Shown: positions 55,163 to 64,000, counted from the first letter of the stretch. The stretch is DNA of 64,000 nucleotides from Lutibacter maritimus (GCF_900116115.1 NZ_FOZP01000010.1:1-64000); one strand, 5' to 3'. The notes: generated by a model from the sequence alone, not told the origin. A program made the numbers and translations.

Positions 55163-55183
55163 CAACTAACCAAATATATATTT

Positions 55184-56962
55184 ATGACAACGAATATAAC
55201 GCGCTTGTTTGATTTTGCATACAATCAATTAGAGGTTAAACCTCAATTAAAATGCTTCAACTCTAAAATTGAAAATGAATGGGTTGCAACTTCAACAAAG
55301 CAATACATTAACCTAGCCAATACTATTAGTAGAGCTTTGTTACGATTGGGTGTGAAGGCAAACGATAAAATTGCAGTTGTGACTACCAATAACCGATTGG
55401 AATGGAGCGTTTTAGATATTGCAATTTTACAAATTGGTGCTGTAAATGTGCCGCTATACCCAACCATAACTTCATCAGATTATCAATATATCATCAATCA
55501 TTCCGACTCAATTTTGTGTTTTGTTTCCGATAAAGCATTGTATGAAAAAGTTGTTAAAATAAAAACTGAAACCCAACTTTTAGATATTTATTCTTTTGAT
55601 ACTCTTCCAAATATTTCCACTTGGGAAAGTTTATTAAAATTAGGTGAAGATACCAGTAATCAAAATGAAGTTGATCGTTTAAAAGCTGCCGTTTTACCAT
55701 CAAATTTAGCTACTATAATTTATACTTCCGGAACAACTGGAACACCAAAAGGTGTAATGTTAACGCATAAAAACATTGTTGAAAACACTTTAGTAAGTGC
55801 AAAAGCATTAGATTTTAATTCGGAAAGTCATAAAGTTTTAAGCTATTTACCTATTTGTCATATTTTTGAAAGGTTTGCTTTATACTATTATCAAATGATG
55901 GGTTTTGAAATTTATTTTGCAGAATCTATAGATAAATTAGCAGAGAATTTAAAAGAAGTAAAACCGCATTTTATACCGGTTGTGCCACGCCTTTTAGAAA
56001 AAATATATGATAAAATTGTTGATAAAGGAAGTGCTTTAAATGGCGTAAAAAAAATGCTCTTTTTTTGGGCACTAAATTTAGGAAAGCAATACGAGCCTTA
56101 CCAGAAAAATGGATGGTGGTATCATTTTCAATTAAAAATTGCTCAAAAGCTTGTATTTATTAAATGGCGCGAAGCATTTGGTGGCAATATTAAGTTTATT
56201 GTTTCAGGAAGTGCTCCATTACAACCTATTCTTATAAGAATTTTTACAGCCGCTGGAATTCCAGTTTTTGAAGGCTATGGAATGACAGAAACTTCGCCAG
56301 GAATTTCTATCAACGATTTCAGAAATAATGGTTTTAAAATTGGTTCTGTTGGAAAAGTATTAGATGGTATTGAAGTTAAAATTGCAGATGATGGTGAAAT
56401 TTTAGTAAAAGGAAGCAATGTTATGCTAGGATATTATAAAGAAGAGGCGCTAACAAAAAAAACGATTATTGATGGATTTCTTCATACCGGAGATATTGGT
56501 AAAATGGACGAAAATGGTTTTTTAAAAATTACAGACCGAAAAAAAGAAATGTTTAAAACTTCTGGTGGAAAATATATTGCTCCGGCTGTTTTAGAAAGTA
56601 AGCTTAAAGAATCACGTTTTATTGAACAGATTATGGTTATTGGCGAAGGCGAAAAAATGCCAGCTGCTATTATTCAACCACATTTTGAATTTATTAAAGA
56701 ATGGATAAAACACAAAAACTTAAAAATTGAAAATGCATCATTTGAAGAAATTATTGCTAATAAAAAAGTTATAAAACGAATTCAAAAAGAAATTGATAAA
56801 GCGAATCTTAGCTTTGGTGATTGGGAAAAAATTAAAGCCTTTGAATTAACTCCAGAAATTTGGAGCATTGATAACGGATTGCTTACGCCCACTTTAAAAA
56901 TGAAACGTAAAGAAATTAAATTAAAATTCGAAAATTTATATCGAAATATTTACCAAAAATAA
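55184..56962 (+). CDS. Long-chain acyl-CoA synthetase (AMP-dependent), copy 1
   Basis: Activates fatty acids to acyl-CoA through an acyl-adenylate, at the inner membrane or in the cytosol. The 592-residue protein has the AMP-binding P-loop YTSGTTGTPKGVMLTH, the A5 motif GYGMTETSPG, HTGDIGK and the C-terminal lysine motif region GGKYIAP. The frame is open 8 codons upstream, but ATG 55184 (MTTNITRLFDFAYNQ) aligns with its paralogue and follows the promoter. A tandem paralogue follows after 80 bases with its own promoter. Chain-length preference cannot be read. Confidence 0.92.
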   Translation: MTTNITRLFDFAYNQLEVKPQLKCFNSKIENEWVATSTKQYINLANTISRALLRLGVKANDKIAVVTTNNRLEWSVLDIAILQIGAVNVPLYPTITSSDYQYIINHSDSILCFVSDKALYEKVVKIKTETQLLDIYSFDTLPNISTWESLLKLGEDTSNQNEVDRLKAAVLPSNLATIIYTSGTTGTPKGVMLTHKNIVENTLVSAKALDFNSESHKVLSYLPICHIFERFALYYYQMMGFEIYFAESIDKLAENLKEVKPHFIPVVPRLLEKIYDKIVDKGSALNGVKKMLFFWALNLGKQYEPYQKNGWWYHFQLKIAQKLVFIKWREAFGGNIKFIVSGSAPLQPILIRIFTAAGIPVFEGYGMTETSPGISINDFRNNGFKIGSVGKVLDGIEVKIADDGEILVKGSNVMLGYYKEEALTKKTIIDGFLHTGDIGKMDENGFLKITDRKKEMFKTSGGKYIAPAVLESKLKESRFIEQIMVIGEGEKMPAAIIQPHFEFIKEWIKHKNLKIENASFEEIIANKKVIKRIQKEIDKANLSFGDWEKIKAFELTPEIWSIDNGLLTPTLKMKRKEIKLKFENLYRNIYQK

Positions 56963-56987
56963 TATCATTTTTAGGTAACAAACATAC

Positions 56988-57017
56988 TTGTACAATCATA
57001 TTAAATTTTATACTTTG
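56988..57017 (+). promoter_or_regulatory. Promoter of the second acyl-CoA synthetase gene
   Basis: TTG (56988-56990), 20 bases, TACTTTG (57011-57017) followed by CAA, 25 bases before the ATG. Confidence 0.6.
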
Positions 57018-57042
57018 CAATATTGCAATTAAACTAAACCAA

Positions 57043-58824
57043 ATGTCAATAGAAATTAAAAGATTATTCGATTTTGCTTACTCACAGCAAGAAACCTACA
57101 AATTAGAGAAAGCATTTAATACTAAATACAATGGTAATTGGGTATCAACTTCCTCACAAGAATTTTTAAACAAAGGAAATGCCATAAGTAGAGGTTTATT
57201 ACGATTAGGTGTTAAGCCAGGCGATAAAATTGGACTAATATCTTCAAACAATAGAACCGAATGGAATATTGTTGATTTTGGAATTAGTCAAATTGGTGCA
57301 ATTAACATTCCAATTTACCCAACTATTTCAAAAGAAGATTACGAATATATTTTCAATCATGCTGAAATATCGTATTGCTTTTTATCTGATAATGAACTGT
57401 TTGAAAAAGCAAATGCTGTAAAATCTAAAGTACCATCTTTAAAAGAAATTTACATCTTTGAAAGTAATGAACATTGTAAAAATTGGGATGAAATTTTAAA
57501 AATTGGTGAAGATTCTAGCAATCAAAACGAGGTTGAAGCAATAAAAAACACCATAAAATCTGATGATTTAGCTACCATAATTTATACTTCAGGAACTACT
57601 GGAAAACCTAAAGGAGTCATGCTTTCTCACGGAAATATTGTAAGCAATGTTACAGATTGCACACCTATAATTCCAATTAAAAAAGGAGAATCTGTAACAT
57701 TTAGTTTTTTACCTGTTTGTCACATTTTTGAAAGAATGCTAATTTACTTATATCAATATGCCGGTTGCTCAGTTTATTTTGCAGAAAGTATTGAAAAAGT
57801 AGGTGAAAATATTAAAGAGGTAAAACCTAATTTAATGACTGTGGTTCCTCGTCTATTAGAAAAAGTTTATGATAGCATTATTGCAAAAGGAACTGAATTA
57901 AAAGGCATTAAACGATTTTTATTTTTCTGGGCAGTTGATCTTGGTTTACAATATGAACCCTATGAAAAAAACGGATGGTGGTACCATACTAAACTAGCAT
58001 TAGCAAATAAACTTATTTTTAGCAAATGGCGTGAAGCTTTAGGTGGTAATTTAGAAGTTATGGTTTCTGGAAGTGCTCCACTTCAACCAAGATTAGCCAA
58101 AGTATTTTCTGCTGCACAAATGCAAGTTTGGGAAGGCTACGGACTTACTGAGACTTCTCCAGTAATTTCTGTAAATGAATATAAAAATAACGGATTAAAA
58201 ATTGGAACTGTTGGTAAACCAATTAAAAATGTTGAAGTAAAAATTGCTGAAGATGGAGAAATTTTAGTGAAAGGTCCAAATGTTATGCAAGGTTACTATA
58301 AAGATGCAGAAAAAACAGCTGGCGTTATGACGGGTGATTTCTTTCATACAGGTGATAAAGGAGAAATTGATGATGAAGGCTTCTTAAAAATTACGGGCAG
58401 AAAAAAAGAAATTTTTAAAACCTCTGGCGGAAAATATATTGTACCTGCATTTATAGAAAATGAAATGAAACAATCACGTTTTATTGAACAAATTTTAGTA
58501 ATTGGTGAAGGTCAAAAAATGCCAGCAGCTTTAATTCAACCAAACTTTCAATTTTTACGTGATTGGGCAAAAATTCACCACGAACCAATTCCTGGAAATA
58601 ATGAAGATTTAATTGCAAATCCAAGTGTAATTGCACGTATACAGCTAGAAATAGATAAAGGAAATGAAAACTTTGGTAAGTGGGAAATGATAAAACGCTT
58701 TGAATTAACACCTGATGTTTGGGGAATTGATAATGGGCTTTTAACACCAACAATGAAACCAAAACGAACTGAGATTATCGCAAAATATCAACATTTATAC
58801 AATAAAATTTACGAAATAAAATAA
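57043..58824 (+). CDS. Long-chain acyl-CoA synthetase (AMP-dependent), copy 2
   Basis: A 593-residue paralogue of the preceding gene, about as long and co-linear over its whole length (RLFDFAYSQ, RGLLRLGVK, YTSGTTGKPKGVMLSH, GYGLTETSPVIS, HTGDKGE, GGKYIVPAF). Both keep all catalytic motifs, so this is a duplication with two working enzymes, perhaps of different chain length or regulation. Both have separate TTG-N19/20-TACTTTG promoters, so they can be expressed independently. Confidence 0.92.
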   Translation: MSIEIKRLFDFAYSQQETYKLEKAFNTKYNGNWVSTSSQEFLNKGNAISRGLLRLGVKPGDKIGLISSNNRTEWNIVDFGISQIGAINIPIYPTISKEDYEYIFNHAEISYCFLSDNELFEKANAVKSKVPSLKEIYIFESNEHCKNWDEILKIGEDSSNQNEVEAIKNTIKSDDLATIIYTSGTTGKPKGVMLSHGNIVSNVTDCTPIIPIKKGESVTFSFLPVCHIFERMLIYLYQYAGCSVYFAESIEKVGENIKEVKPNLMTVVPRLLEKVYDSIIAKGTELKGIKRFLFFWAVDLGLQYEPYEKNGWWYHTKLALANKLIFSKWREALGGNLEVMVSGSAPLQPRLAKVFSAAQMQVWEGYGLTETSPVISVNEYKNNGLKIGTVGKPIKNVEVKIAEDGEILVKGPNVMQGYYKDAEKTAGVMTGDFFHTGDKGEIDDEGFLKITGRKKEIFKTSGGKYIVPAFIENEMKQSRFIEQILVIGEGQKMPAALIQPNFQFLRDWAKIHHEPIPGNNEDLIANPSVIARIQLEIDKGNENFGKWEMIKRFELTPDVWGIDNGLLTPTMKPKRTEIIAKYQHLYNKIYEIK

Positions 58825-58855
58825 CTTTTAATTACGTTATCAAACTTACGTTTTA

Positions 58856-58863
58856 TATTTTTG
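58856..58863 (+). promoter_or_regulatory. dnaX promoter -7 element
   Basis: TATTTTTG, exact TAnnTTTG, followed by CA; 23 bases before the dnaX ATG. It would serve the dnaX-miaE-DUF4268 operon. Confidence 0.6.
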
Positions 58864-58885
58864 CACAATAACCTAATTAAAAAAA

Positions 58886-60583
58886 ATGGAACATTTTATA
58901 GTATCAGCCCGTAAATACAGACCTCAAACTTTTGAGGAAGTTGTTGGGCAACAAGCCATTACTAACACGCTTGAAAATGCTATAAAAAATAACCATTTAG
59001 CGCAAGCATTGTTGTTTACAGGTCCTCGTGGCGTTGGAAAAACAACTTGTGCGCGTATTTTGGCAAAAAAAATCAATCAAAATAGCACAACTTCATCCAA
59101 TTTGGATGAAGATTTTGCTTTTAATATTTTTGAATTAGATGCTGCTTCAAACAATTCTGTTGATGATATTAGAAGTCTAACCGATCAGGTTCGAATTCCA
59201 CCACAAACAGGAAAATATAAAGTATATATTATTGATGAGGTTCATATGTTGTCTCAAGCAGCATTTAACGCCTTTTTAAAAACTTTAGAAGAACCACCTA
59301 AACATGCTATTTTTATTTTAGCTACAACCGAAAAGCATAAAATAATTCCAACAATTTTATCACGCTGTCAAATTTTTGACTTTAAAAGAATTGGCGTTAT
59401 TGATGCTAAAAAATATCTTGAAAAAATAGCTTTAGAGGAAAATATTAGCGCCGAAGATGATGCGTTACATATTATTGCCCAAAAAGCAGATGGCGCAATG
59501 CGTGATGCTTTATCAATTTTTGATAGAGTTGTAAGTTTTTCAGGAAATAAACTAACTCGTAAAGCTGTAACAGAAAATTTAAACGTATTAGATTACGATG
59601 AATATTTTATTACAACAGATTTATTGCTTCAAAATAAAATTCCTGAGGTTTTAGTACATTTTAACACCATTCTTTCAAAAGGATTTGAAGGACATCATTT
59701 TATAAATGGCTTGGCTTCTCATTTTAGAGACTTGTTGGTTGCAAAAGATAAAATTACTTTAGAATTATTAGAAGTTGGTGACAATGCTAAAAAGAAATAT
59801 TTAGAACAATCGCAAAAATGCGAACTACGCTTTTTATTACAAGCTATAGATTTAGCAAATGAGTGCGATTTAAAATACAAAGGCAGCAAAAACCAGCGGT
59901 TAATGGTTGAACTCACTTTAATGCAATTAGCCTCTATCACTTTTGATGGAGAAAAAAAAAATAACAAACCATATATAATTGCATCGGTTACTTTTAAAAA
60001 CACCAAAAAAAGAGTCAGATTACAACCTGAAACTCCAATTACACTTACAAAAAAAGAAGCTCCAAAAACTTTAGAAAAACCAATTTTAAAGACTGAAAAT
60101 GAGCCTACTAAAGTTGTTTTAAACACTCCTAGAAGACGCTCAGCACTCTCTTTAAAAAGCATTGAAAAAGATAAAGAAGTAAAAAACATTGAAGTTGTTG
60201 TTGAAGAAGTTTCTGGACCAACCGATGACTTTTCTGAAGAAAAAATGCAACAAATTTGGAGTGAATACAGTAACTTATTACTAGAAAATGGTAAAAAGAT
60301 TTTAAATTCTATACTAAATTCCGATAAACCAAAGTTAGTAAACAATAAAATACACTTTGAAGTTCCTGCGCCAGGAATGAGAGACCAGTTAGAAACTGGA
60401 AAACCTTTACTAATGAAATTTATTAAAGAAAAATTAAATAACTATAAAGTTGATTTAATTATTCATTTAAACGAAAAAGCGGAAAAAAAGTTTGCCTATA
60501 CACCGGTTGAAAAATATGAAAAATTAAAAGAAAAAAACAAAGCGATAGAATTGTTGAAAAAAACTTTTGATTTAGATCTTTAA
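58886..60583 (+). CDS. dnaX: DNA polymerase III subunit gamma/tau
   Basis: Clamp-loader ATPase that places the sliding clamp on DNA. The 565-residue protein has an AAA+ domain (about 1-225) with Walker A GPRGVGKTT (46-54), Walker B IIDEVHMLS, the sensor-1 region FILATTEKHKIIPTILSRC, and a collar domain (about 230-355). The zinc module with four cysteines found between Walker A and ELDAAS in most DnaX proteins is absent: residues 64-76 are short and cysteine-free. The C-terminal 200 residues are lysine-rich and correspond to tau-like parts. First gene of a three-gene operon. Confidence 0.96.
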   Translation: MEHFIVSARKYRPQTFEEVVGQQAITNTLENAIKNNHLAQALLFTGPRGVGKTTCARILAKKINQNSTTSSNLDEDFAFNIFELDAASNNSVDDIRSLTDQVRIPPQTGKYKVYIIDEVHMLSQAAFNAFLKTLEEPPKHAIFILATTEKHKIIPTILSRCQIFDFKRIGVIDAKKYLEKIALEENISAEDDALHIIAQKADGAMRDALSIFDRVVSFSGNKLTRKAVTENLNVLDYDEYFITTDLLLQNKIPEVLVHFNTILSKGFEGHHFINGLASHFRDLLVAKDKITLELLEVGDNAKKKYLEQSQKCELRFLLQAIDLANECDLKYKGSKNQRLMVELTLMQLASITFDGEKKNNKPYIIASVTFKNTKKRVRLQPETPITLTKKEAPKTLEKPILKTENEPTKVVLNTPRRRSALSLKSIEKDKEVKNIEVVVEEVSGPTDDFSEEKMQQIWSEYSNLLLENGKKILNSILNSDKPKLVNNKIHFEVPAPGMRDQLETGKPLLMKFIKEKLNNYKVDLIIHLNEKAEKKFAYTPVEKYEKLKEKNKAIELLKKTFDLDL

Positions 60584-60598
60584 CTAAAAATTATACTT

Positions 60599-61180
60599 AT
60601 GCTAGGTTTAAAATTACCAACCGATCCGCGTTGGGTAAATATTGCAGAAAAAAACATTGATGAAATTTTAATTGATCACGCACACTGTGAATTAAAAGCA
60701 GCATCAACTGCAAATTCATTAATAATGAGTTTTCCTGAATATTCAGACTTGGTTACAGAAATGGTTTCATTAGTAAAAGAAGAAATGAGCCATTTTAAAA
60801 TGGTGCATGAACGTCTTTTAAAAAGAGGCATAAAATTAGGCCAAGATAGAAAAGACGAATATGTAAATAGTTTGTTAAAATTTTTTCCAAAAGGTGGAAG
60901 CAGAACTACACAATTAGTTCATAGATTATTGTATGCTGCTTTAATAGAGGCAAGAAGTTGTGAACGTTTTAGATTACTTTCTGAAAATATTAAAGATAAA
61001 GAATTGGCAAAGTTTTATAGAGATTTAATGGCTTCAGAAGCAAATCATTATACATTATTTTTAAATTTTGCTCGAAATTTTGGCGATCGGAAAGAAGTGG
61101 ATAAAAAATGGAATGAATTGCTTGAATTTGAAGCCGAATTAATGAAAAATTTAGGAACAAAAGAAACCATTCACGGATAA
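60599..61180 (+). CDS. miaE: tRNA-(ms2io6A37) hydroxylase
   Basis: A di-iron monooxygenase that hydroxylates the isopentenyl group of 2-methylthio-N6-isopentenyladenosine at tRNA position 37. The 193-residue helical protein has ferritin-like iron ligands in DHAHCELKAASTA, KEEMSHFKMV, EARSCERFRLL and ASEANHYTLF (E..ExxH pairs). It starts 15 bases after dnaX and ends directly at the next ATG, so it is within one operon. Oxygen dependence makes it a possible link between oxygen level and translation. Confidence 0.94.
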   Translation: MLGLKLPTDPRWVNIAEKNIDEILIDHAHCELKAASTANSLIMSFPEYSDLVTEMVSLVKEEMSHFKMVHERLLKRGIKLGQDRKDEYVNSLLKFFPKGGSRTTQLVHRLLYAALIEARSCERFRLLSENIKDKELAKFYRDLMASEANHYTLFLNFARNFGDRKEVDKKWNELLEFEAELMKNLGTKETIHG

Positions 61181-61624
61181 ATGTTTAGTAAAGAAGAATC
61201 TGCTCAATTGCGTAAAGAATTTTGGACTAGTTTTGGAAAATCATTTCCAAGAAAATGGTTATTGTACAATACAAAAATTAAAGATTTTAATTTTAAGTTT
61301 GTTGCAGACAAAAAACAAGCGTTGGTTTGTTTAGATATAGAATCGTATGACAGAACTAAAAATGAACTACTTTATGGGCAAGTGTTAGAATTAAAAAGCA
61401 TTTTAATAGAAGATTATTTACCCGATATTATTTTTGATGACATTTACTTATTAGACACCGGTAAAATCATCCACAGAATTTATGTAAAATACAACGGTAA
61501 ATTTAATATCCACAACAAAAATACGTGGCAAGGAGCTTATTTATTTTTTAATGAAGCAATGCACCAATTTGAAGAGTTTTATGAAGACTATGAAGATTTT
61601 ATAAAACAAGCCATTTACCTATAA
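61181..61624 (+). CDS. DUF4268 domain-containing protein
   Basis: A 147-residue protein made almost wholly of the DUF4268 domain: FSKEESAQLRKEFWTSFGKSF at the N-terminus, KDFNFKFVADKKQALVCLDIES (about 30-51), and a C-terminal F..F..YEDYEDFIKQAIY helix. Function unknown; the domain also occurs next to nucleases in other proteins. No signal peptide. Its ATG immediately follows the miaE stop, so it is translated with miaE and dnaX. Confidence 0.85.
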   Translation: MFSKEESAQLRKEFWTSFGKSFPRKWLLYNTKIKDFNFKFVADKKQALVCLDIESYDRTKNELLYGQVLELKSILIEDYLPDIIFDDIYLLDTGKIIHRIYVKYNGKFNIHNKNTWQGAYLFFNEAMHQFEEFYEDYEDFIKQAIYL

Positions 61625-61652
61625 AAAAAGCACCATTTTAAAATGATGCTTT
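61623..61652 (-). terminator. Terminator between convergent DUF4268 and dps genes
   Basis: AAAGCA..ATTTTAAAAT..TGCTTT stem (61627-61652) with two mismatched pairs. The strong T7 tract is on the minus strand (61623-61629), so it mainly ends dps transcription. The plus-strand tail is only TTTCTCTT. Confidence 0.7.
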
Positions 61653-61683
61653 CTCTTCCCTTAACTCTTACACAAATAACAAA

Positions 61684-62199
61684 TTAATTGGAAGCAATTT
61701 TTGAAATCATTGGTTTGGCTAAAGTATCAGTGGTTTTTGAATGCCAAGCATCCAACATCCAAGAAGATTTTTCAAGTTCTTTAATATAACCTCCTATTAA
61801 ATCTACAGTTCCTTCATCTTCAGCTTCATTGGCATATTTAAGTACTGTACGCATTTGCTGTAACAATAAAATATGATCTTTTAATAACATTTCAACCATC
61901 TGAATATCAGAACCATCGGCAGAAGCTTCTTTTAAATTTGAAATATTCAAATACTCAGAATAATTACTTAATGGCTGGTATCTTAACGTTAAAATTCGTT
62001 CTGCTAATTCATCTATTTTTTTGGAAGCATCAGTATACATACTTTCAAACTTCGCATGCAAATCAAAAAAGTTTTCACCCAATACATTCCAATGAAAATT
62101 TCTTAATTTTTGATGATAGATATGATAATCTGCCAAAAGTAAGTTTAATTCAAATACTGTTTTTGATGTTTTCTCTTTATTTAGATTTAAATAATTCAT
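61684..62199 (-). CDS. dps: Dps-family ferritin-like DNA-protection protein
   Basis: A 171-residue four-helix ferritin-like protein that forms dodecamers, oxidises and stores iron with peroxide, and protects DNA. The ferroxidase ligands are in LRNFHWNVLG, FFDLHAKFE and MYTDASKKIDELAERI, the Dps arrangement at a dimer interface. LKDHILLLQQMRTVL and DEGTVDLIGGYIKELEKSSWMLDAW follow. ATG 62199 gives normal length. Stand-alone gene; the 269-base spacer to mnmE is AT-rich with only the mnmE promoter box recognised. Confidence 0.94.
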   Translation of the reverse strand: MNYLNLNKEKTSKTVFELNLLLADYHIYHQKLRNFHWNVLGENFFDLHAKFESMYTDASKKIDELAERILTLRYQPLSNYSEYLNISNLKEASADGSDIQMVEMLLKDHILLLQQMRTVLKYANEAEDEGTVDLIGGYIKELEKSSWMLDAWHSKTTDTLAKPMISKIASN

Positions 62200-62455
62200 G
62201 TGCTGTTTTAAAGTTTTTTATTTGTTAAACATTCAGTCTATTCTTAAAATAGATTTTTTTATTTAAAATCAAAATTATATTGAATTTAAATCTATTTTTT
62301 AACACTTTTTATGATTATTTAACAATACAAACTTCAATTTTCATTTTCTTGTATACTTTGGTTTTGGTATAAATTAATTTATAAATTATAAGGTTTAAAA
62401 TAAATAGTGCACAAATTGGTCTATAAATAATATTTTATAACATCTTAAAATACTG

Positions 62456-62463
62456 TATTTTTG
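62456..62463 (+). promoter_or_regulatory. mnmE promoter -7 element
   Basis: TATTTTTG, an exact TAnnTTTG match, followed by CAGCT and the ATG at 62469. Transcription would begin within a few bases of the start codon, so the mRNA is probably leaderless or nearly so. Confidence 0.6.
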
Positions 62464-62468
62464 CAGCT

Positions 62469-63857
62469 ATGAATACTGCTATTACAAACGATACTATTAT
62501 AGCTTTAGCAACTTCTTCTGGAGTTGGGGCAATTGCTGTTATTCGATTATCTGGAGAAAAAGCTATTGAAATTGTTAATGATTTTTTTCAATCTAAATAC
62601 ACTAATAAAGATTTAACAAAAGTAAAATCTCACACCATACATTTAGGAAATATTATTGACAATCAGCGTATTATTGATGAAGTATTGGTGTCTGTTTTCA
62701 AAAATCCAAATAGTTATACCGGTGAAAATGTAGTAGAAATTAACTGCCACGGATCTGTATATATTCAACAAGAAATTTTACAATTATTTATAAAAAATGG
62801 TGTTCGTAATGCCAATCCAGGCGAATTTACATTACGTGCTTTTTTAAATGGAAAAATGGATTTAAGTCAGGCAGAAGCAGTTGCCGATTTAATTTCATCT
62901 AATTCAGCAGCATCTCATCAGGTTGCTTTGCAACAAATGCGTGGTGGATTTAGCAACGAAATTCAAAATTTACGATCACAATTATTAAATTTTGCCAGTT
63001 TAATTGAGTTAGAATTGGATTTTTCTGAAGAAGATGTTGAATTTGCAGATAGAACAGCATTCACAAATTTAGTAAATAAAATAAGTGCAGTTTTAAAAAG
63101 ACTTATCGATTCATTTGCATTGGGTAACGTATTAAAAAACGGAATTCCTGTAGCCATTGTTGGAGAACCAAATGTTGGAAAATCTACTTTATTAAATACA
63201 CTTTTAAACGAAGAAAAAGCCATTGTTAGTCACATTGAAGGCACAACACGTGATGCTATTGAAGATGAAATTTCTATTGATGGAGTTACCTATCGTTTTA
63301 TTGATACCGCAGGCATAAGAGCTACAGAAGATTTTGTTGAAAATATAGGTATTCAAAAAACTTTTCAAAATATTGAAAAAGCACAATTAGTATTACATTT
63401 AATTGATAGTAAAAAAATTACCAACATACAACAAACAATTAAAGAATTAAAGGATAAATATCCGTCTAAAAAAATATTAACCATTGTAAATAAAGCCGAT
63501 TTGTTAAGTGTAGAACAAATCTCAACTTTGAAATCTCAATTCTCAAATCTAATTATTTTATCAGCGAAAGAAAAACAAGGAATTCACGATTTAACCACTA
63601 CCCTAACCAATTTAGCCAACAAAGGAGCTTTAAGTAATAACGAAACCATTGTAAGTAATTCACGACATTTTGAATCACTAAACAATGCCTTTAGCGCAAT
63701 AAAAGAAGTTCAAAAAGGAATTGAAAATCAAGTTAGCACCGATTTGTTTGCAATTGATATCAGACAAGCTTTATTTCATTTAGGTGAAATTACAGGAGAA
63801 GTAACTACAGAAGATTTATTAGGTAATATTTTTGCTAATTTTTGTATCGGGAAATAA
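62469..63857 (+). CDS. mnmE: tRNA modification GTPase MnmE (TrmE)
   Basis: With MnmG it modifies wobble uridine-34 of several tRNAs (carboxymethylaminomethyl group). The 462-residue protein has the N-terminal tetrahydrofolate-binding domain (about 1-120, TIIALATSSGVGAIAVIRLSG), a helical domain, an inserted G domain (about 215-380: GEPNVGKST, EGTTRD, DTAGIR, NKAD) and the invariant C-terminal FCIGK with the catalytic cysteine. The complete 3' end is present, so nothing is inserted into this copy within the window. Confidence 0.97.
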   Translation: MNTAITNDTIIALATSSGVGAIAVIRLSGEKAIEIVNDFFQSKYTNKDLTKVKSHTIHLGNIIDNQRIIDEVLVSVFKNPNSYTGENVVEINCHGSVYIQQEILQLFIKNGVRNANPGEFTLRAFLNGKMDLSQAEAVADLISSNSAASHQVALQQMRGGFSNEIQNLRSQLLNFASLIELELDFSEEDVEFADRTAFTNLVNKISAVLKRLIDSFALGNVLKNGIPVAIVGEPNVGKSTLLNTLLNEEKAIVSHIEGTTRDAIEDEISIDGVTYRFIDTAGIRATEDFVENIGIQKTFQNIEKAQLVLHLIDSKKITNIQQTIKELKDKYPSKKILTIVNKADLLSVEQISTLKSQFSNLIILSAKEKQGIHDLTTTLTNLANKGALSNNETIVSNSRHFESLNNAFSAIKEVQKGIENQVSTDLFAIDIRQALFHLGEITGEVTTEDLLGNIFANFCIGK

Positions 63858-64000
63858 TTTCCAAAATTTTACATAAAAAACACACTTAAAACACTTAGTT
63901 ATTAACAATTTAACATTGTTTTCAGCACCTTCCATTTTGTAATTTATTGTAGGTTTTTGGCTCCTTTTGTACCTTTATTGTACCTCATTTGTGTTTTTCA
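63858..64000. other. AT-rich spacer after mnmE with a short direct repeat
   Basis: No gene is supported in the last 143 bases. TTGTACCT occurs twice 11 bases apart (63967-63974 and 63978-63985), giving a phased direct repeat of about one helix turn. No clear mnmE terminator was seen. Confidence 0.5.

Noticed and set aside
59719-60345. 208-codon minus-strand frame inside dnaX
   Set aside because: It is antisense to a lysine-rich coding region; the phenylalanine/serine-rich product has no family features.
63925-64000. Integrase gene fragment on the minus strand at the window end
   Set aside because: The only frame there is closed by a stop at both ends within about 15 codons; nothing recognisable.

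Overview
The window is AT-rich chromosomal DNA that looks like a member of the Flavobacteriaceae (Bacteroidota). The evidence is the repeated TAnnTTTG promoter -7 element without Shine-Dalgarno sites, a type IX secretion C-terminal domain, the Bacteroidota-style his operon with fused hisB and hisIE, a large single-chain PurL, a DnaX without the zinc module, and dispersed palindromic intergenic repeats. The genus cannot be decided from the sequence. No rRNA or tRNA gene, CRISPR array or recognisable transposase was seen.

1-15.1 kb is part of a surface-polysaccharide (O-antigen or capsule type) locus, nearly all on the minus strand. It holds a CMP-nonulosonate synthetase, eight consecutive family 2 glycosyltransferases, a family 56 (WecF-like) fucosaminyltransferase and the two parts of an ABC polysaccharide exporter (wzt, wzm). 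An HU-like gene and a cation diffusion facilitator lie between them. A four-helix-bundle gene sits between wzm and wzt inside an array of GTTAGAA-type heptads. 9.3-10.0, 15.3-16.1 and 17.2-17.9 kb are repeat-filled intergenic stretches, including a tandem 202-bp and a tandem 100-bp array.

16-27 kb holds housekeeping genes (pyrD, pheT, recG, an RsmB-type rRNA methyltransferase) and a secreted endonuclease I-type multidomain protein whose start codon seems to be lost. 27-36 kb is a DUF2461 gene and a complete histidine operon in the order hisG-D-C-B-H-A-F-IE. A leader peptide with five His codons (four in a row) and an attenuator-like hairpin precede hisG. A small GIY-YIG nuclease gene, bracketed by two inverted REP-like hairpins, is inserted between hisH and hisA.

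36-40 kb is a GNAT acetyltransferase and purL. 40-48 kb is a self-contained circuit: a MacAB-like efflux system (adaptor, ATPase, permease) divergent from an NtrC-type response regulator and its histidine kinase, with a sigma-54-like site in front of the adaptor. 48-52 kb is an anaerobic pyruvate formate-lyase cluster (pflB, pflA, focA) with an FNR-type box upstream of pflB. 52-64 kb holds an M16 lipoprotein peptidase, two tandem long-chain acyl-CoA synthetases, dnaX-miaE-DUF4268, a Dps protein and mnmE.

Several automatic starts were corrected (pyrD, recG, purL, hisF, hisC, pflA, the efflux adaptor, the response regulator and others), using promoter elements lying inside the longer reading frame and family N-termini. 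The best candidates for something undescribed are the hairpin-bracketed GIY-YIG unit together with its cargo-less relatives, and the heptad-embedded four-helix-bundle gene.
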